This document shows positions 61,183 through 64,000 of a stretch of DNA of 64,000 nucleotides, one piece after another (positions within the stretch are counted from its first letter, which is position 1; every line of letters starts with the position of its first letter). The position numbers and the translations under genes are program-made. The stretch comes from Lentibacillus daqui (lineage in GTDB: Bacteria; Bacillota; Bacilli; Bacillales; Amphibacillaceae), in the NCBI RefSeq assembly GCF_027186265.1, contig NZ_CP114176.1:1116001-1180000 (forward strand), given 5' to 3'. Below the pieces are notes generated by a model. That model saw only the letters and a program-made list of their open reading frames with translations. It was not told where the DNA came from and did no database searches.

Positions 61183-63268
61183 CTACCCCCGTCCATATAT
61201 CATCTTTAGGGCTTTTTCGATGTCTGTTGTTGGCTGTTGACAGGCGAAATTTTCACATACATAAATTGTTGTCTGATTATCAATTTTTTTATACGCAGCG
61301 GCAAATGGAGCAACGGAAGATAACTCTTCTGCGGATTCACCGACAAGTACACTGATATCCGGTAAAAACTGGCCATGCAGCTCAGTTAACAGTTCCTGCC
61401 TAGCTGGATCATTCCCTTTACCAACCACAACTACTTCTTTTGTTGGTTGTTCCGTTAACAGAAGACTTTGCAAGAAAAAGGTACTACCTAGTGCATAATG
61501 GTTGATATCGTTAAAAAAGATAGCATACATTTCCTCTGTCTTTTCTTGATATTCCATTTCTCCGGTTAAGGATGCTAAACGAACAAGCATGACTGCTGCG
61601 ACACTATTGCCTGATGGGAGTGCTCCATCGTAAATTTCCTTTTCCCTCGAAATTAGTTCTTCACTGTCATGACCGTTAAAGAAAAAACCACCATTTTTAT
61701 GGTCCCAAAATAGGTCAATCATTTCATTGGCAAGCGCTTTGGCTTTTTTCAAGGCATCCAATGAAAATGTTGCATCATACTGCTCCAAGTAAGCCCATAG
61801 CAAAAAGGCGTAATCATCAATGTAGGCAAGATATCTTACTTCTTCATCCCGATAGCGTGCCATTAAACGATTATCACGAAAAAGATTGGACTCGATAAAA
61901 CGTAATGCTTTTTCTGCAGCAGCAAGGTACTTTTCCTGCTTGAAAACCTTTCCCGCTTTCGCCAAGGCAGCAATCATGAGTGCATTCCATGATGTTAAAA
62001 TTTTATCGTCAACATGTGGGTAAACTCGTTTTTCCCGGGATTGTAATAATGCTTTCCGTGCCTTTTCCAATTCTTCTTGTAAAGTCGTTGGGGTTAGTCC
62101 AAATTCATCAGCAAAACTGGAACTATTAGTATGAATTAGATTTGGAATATTTTTTCCTTCAAAATTTCCATACGGTGTCAAATTGTAGATGGTCGCATAT
62201 AAATCACCCAGTTCTTCACCAAGGATTTCGAATACTTCTTCATAATCCCACACATAATATTTTCCTTCTTCACCCTCCGAATCAGCGTCGATTGCCGAAT
62301 AGAATGCCCCCTCAGAACTGGTCATTTCCCGCATAACAAACGTAATGATTTGCTCAGCTACCTGCCTATAAAAAGGGTCATCCGTAATCTGATAGCATTC
62401 GGTAAAAGCCATTAATAATAAAGCATTATCATACAACATCTTTTCAAAATGGGGAACCAGCCAAGCTCTGTCGGTCGAATAACGGGCAAAACCAAACCCA
62501 ACATGGTCGTAAATTCCCCCGTCTGCCATGGCGTGTAATGTTTTCTCCACCATTTCCAAGGCAGTGGTGTCATCATCGAAGTGATATTTTCTTAATAGAA
62601 ATAATAAGTTCTGTGGAGCGGGAAATTTCGGTGCCGAACCAAATCCGCCGTACTCCGGATCAAAAAGCTTACCAAGTTGATTGACCGCTTCCTTGACACT
62701 ATTCAATGTCAGCCGATTGTTGCTTTTGGTTGCGACAGTTTGTGCTAATGCATCTGTTACGCTTTTGATTACCTCATGGATATGGTTAGGATCACTTGTA
62801 TATTTTTTATAAAGCTGGGTGAGTGCGTCCGTTAGTCCGGGCATCCCATGTTTACTTTTTTTTGGAAAATAGGTTCCAGCGTAGAATGGGATTTTGTCCG
62901 GTGTCATAAAAATCGTAAGCGGCCAGCCACCTTGTCCCGTCATCATTTGGCATACTTTCATATAAACGGCATCCACATCCGGGCGCTCTTCCCGGTCAAC
63001 TTTGATGGCAATATAATGGTCGTTTAATAAGCGGGCAACTTCCTCATCTTCAAAGGATTCGTGCGCCATGACGTGACACCAATGACATGTGCATTAGGAC
63101 CACCAACTAGCTATACCCAATAGATAAGAAGATGGGTTTACCTTCTCGTTTCGCTTTTGCAAATGCTTCGTCACTCCACGCAAACCAATTTACAGGGTTA
63201 TACGCATGTTGTAATAGATAGGGTGACTTTTCTGCGATTAATCTATTGGGCTCTCTGTTAGTTGTCAT
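61183..63268 (-). pseudogene. yyaL: YyaL (DUF255, thioredoxin-like plus six-hairpin domain), disrupted by a 19-bp insertion
   Basis: The gene starts at ATG 63268 after AAGGTGATG and reads MTTNREPNRLIAEKSPYLLQ. It runs normally to I-G-Y-S at codon 53, where TAG follows. A 19-base insertion (63091-63109) separates this from T-C-H-W-C-H-V-M-A-H-E-S, the thioredoxin-like active-site motif, which continues unbroken to 61183. Without the insertion the protein would be 688 residues, the usual YyaL length. An internal ATG at 63069 could give a 628-residue product lacking the C-x-x-C motif. The family function is poorly known. Confidence 0.9.
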
Positions 63269-63533
63269 GAGGCATCACCTTCTTTCTTAAAGTTATTTAC
63301 CACTACTTTACCACAAATCACCCACCGAAATGTATCATAGCAAAATTTTTATTTTCTAAATGACGTAATGTTATAATAACTTTAGTTTAAAAAACTTGTT
63401 TATTTCATCAAACAGCCGATCGCTTGTAATTAATTGGCTTCAGTTTGCTTCGACTGAATGGATTCATATTTACTACAAATCACATAACATTTGCTATCAT
63501 ATAGACAAGACTTATTATAGGGAGAGAAATAAA

Positions 63534-64000
63534 ATGGAAGCTGTCACAGTGTTCAAAGAGAATTATCATGTCGATTTACGGGATGTTGATTTTAAAAAGC
63601 AACTAAAGCTTAGTACGTTGTTTAGCTATTTTCAGGATGTTGCCAGCCTTGCTTCAATTAATCTTGGATTTGGCATTCATACATTGGAACAAAAATATGG
63701 AGTTGCATGGATACTAATGCGAATTCGTGTCGATATGATTCGAAACCCGGTTTTGGACGAGGAAATTACGATCGAAACTTGGCCGTTAGAACCGAAAAAA
63801 TTGGAATTTGAACGGGACTATATTGTTAGGGATCGTGAAGGAAATATTATCGTACGAGCAGTTTCAGCATGGGTGATTATGGATATTCAACAGCGAAAGT
63901 TAAAAAGAACAGAAGTTATCGGTTTTACCTATCCGGAAATTATTACACAACGGGCAATCGATTGCAAATTGGGTAAGTTAAAGCATTCCGGCGAGCTTAA
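63534..64000 (+). CDS. Acyl-ACP thioesterase, N-terminal part (runs off the right edge)
   Basis: The visible 155 residues start MEAVTVFKENYHVDLRDVDF and have the hotdog-fold pattern of bacterial acyl-[acyl-carrier-protein] thioesterases: S-Y-F-Q-D-V-A-S near residue 35, W-I-L-M-R-I-R-V-D near 62, I-E-T-W-P near 79 and A-V-S-A-W-V-I-M-D near 110. These enzymes release free fatty acids from ACP. AGGGAGAG precedes the ATG. The gene is divergent from yyaL across 265 bases. The second hotdog domain lies outside the window. Confidence 0.85.
   Translation, partial: MEAVTVFKENYHVDLRDVDFKKQLKLSTLFSYFQDVASLASINLGFGIHTLEQKYGVAWILMRIRVDMIRNPVLDEEITIETWPLEPKKLEFERDYIVRDREGNIIVRAVSAWVIMDIQQRKLKRTEVIGFTYPEIITQRAIDCKLGKLKHSGEL

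Noticed and set aside
1..64000. CRISPR array, tRNA, rRNA or prophage
   Set aside because: No evenly spaced repeats, no tRNA-like cloverleaf and no phage structural genes were recognised on either strand.

Overview
ORGANISM. The gene content points to an endospore-forming, low-GC Gram-positive of the Bacillaceae, most like Virgibacillus, Oceanobacillus or Lentibacillus. The evidence is an alpha/beta small acid-soluble spore protein, the sporulation membrane protein YtaF, a GlpP antitermination system, CvfB, the YerD-type glutamate-synthase-like protein, strong AGGAGG-type ribosome binding sites and frequent TTG/GTG starts. The genus is an inference. No rRNA, tRNA, CRISPR array or prophage was recognised. 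LAYOUT. 1-2.1 kb: end of a dTDP-sugar (rhamnose-type) operon on the minus strand (rfbA, rfbB, start of a family 2 glycosyltransferase). 2.3-8.9 kb: housekeeping genes (PLP-dependent dehydratase, 6-phosphogluconate dehydrogenase, spore protein, carboxylesterase, M19 dipeptidase, zinc formaldehyde dehydrogenase). 9-10.8 kb: an IS1182-family element. 11-16.3 kb: glycerol/dihydroxyacetone locus (glpF, glpK, dhaKLM, glpP) with a GlpP-type leader terminator before glpF. 16.8-22.2 kb: conserved small proteins, YerD, CvfB, a CHY zinc finger protein, ferredoxin, YtaF. 22.6-34.7 kb: an AT-rich, IS-riddled island carrying a candidate YcaO-type RiPP (thiazole/oxazole-like) gene cluster. 35-37.2 kb: topoisomerase III. 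37.6-60.4 kb: a large purine/allantoin degradation locus. 60.4-64 kb: a PfpI-family protein, a broken yyaL and the start of an acyl-ACP thioesterase gene. THE CANDIDATE SYSTEM. A 44-codon gene (25061-25195) behind a good sigma-A promoter encodes a peptide with a charged N-terminal half, a central S/C/H-rich segment and an acidic tail. After an IS4-family insertion there follow translationally coupled genes for a leader-binding/cyclodehydratase-partner-like protein, a flavodoxin-like FMN reductase, an S15/CocE-type hydrolase and a YcaO protein. Next come a SAM methyltransferase (split by an IS256-family element), an MFS exporter and two GNAT acetyltransferases. Removing the two insertion sequences and one copy of each target duplication restores a compact operon and an intact methyltransferase frame. 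I could not match the precursor or the combination of tailoring genes to a named RiPP. PURINE LOCUS. Uricase, HIU hydrolase and OHCU decarboxylase make allantoin; AllB and AllC make ureidoglycine. This is converted either by PucG (ureidoglycine-glyoxylate aminotransferase) or by AllE plus AllD to oxalurate. AllF/AllG/AllH plus carbamate kinase would then split oxalurate and harvest ATP. Two NCS2 permeases, a guanine deaminase-like enzyme and a PucR regulator complete it. In this strain allB is interrupted by an IS4-family element and allG is frameshifted by a 4-bp tandem duplication, so the pathway looks broken at two steps. BROKEN GENES. Four genes show clear lesions: the RiPP methyltransferase, allB, allG and yyaL (a 19-bp insertion just before its CxxC motif). 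Two identical-length IS256-family copies with matching transposase sequences, and two diverged IS4-family copies, indicate recent and continuing transposition.
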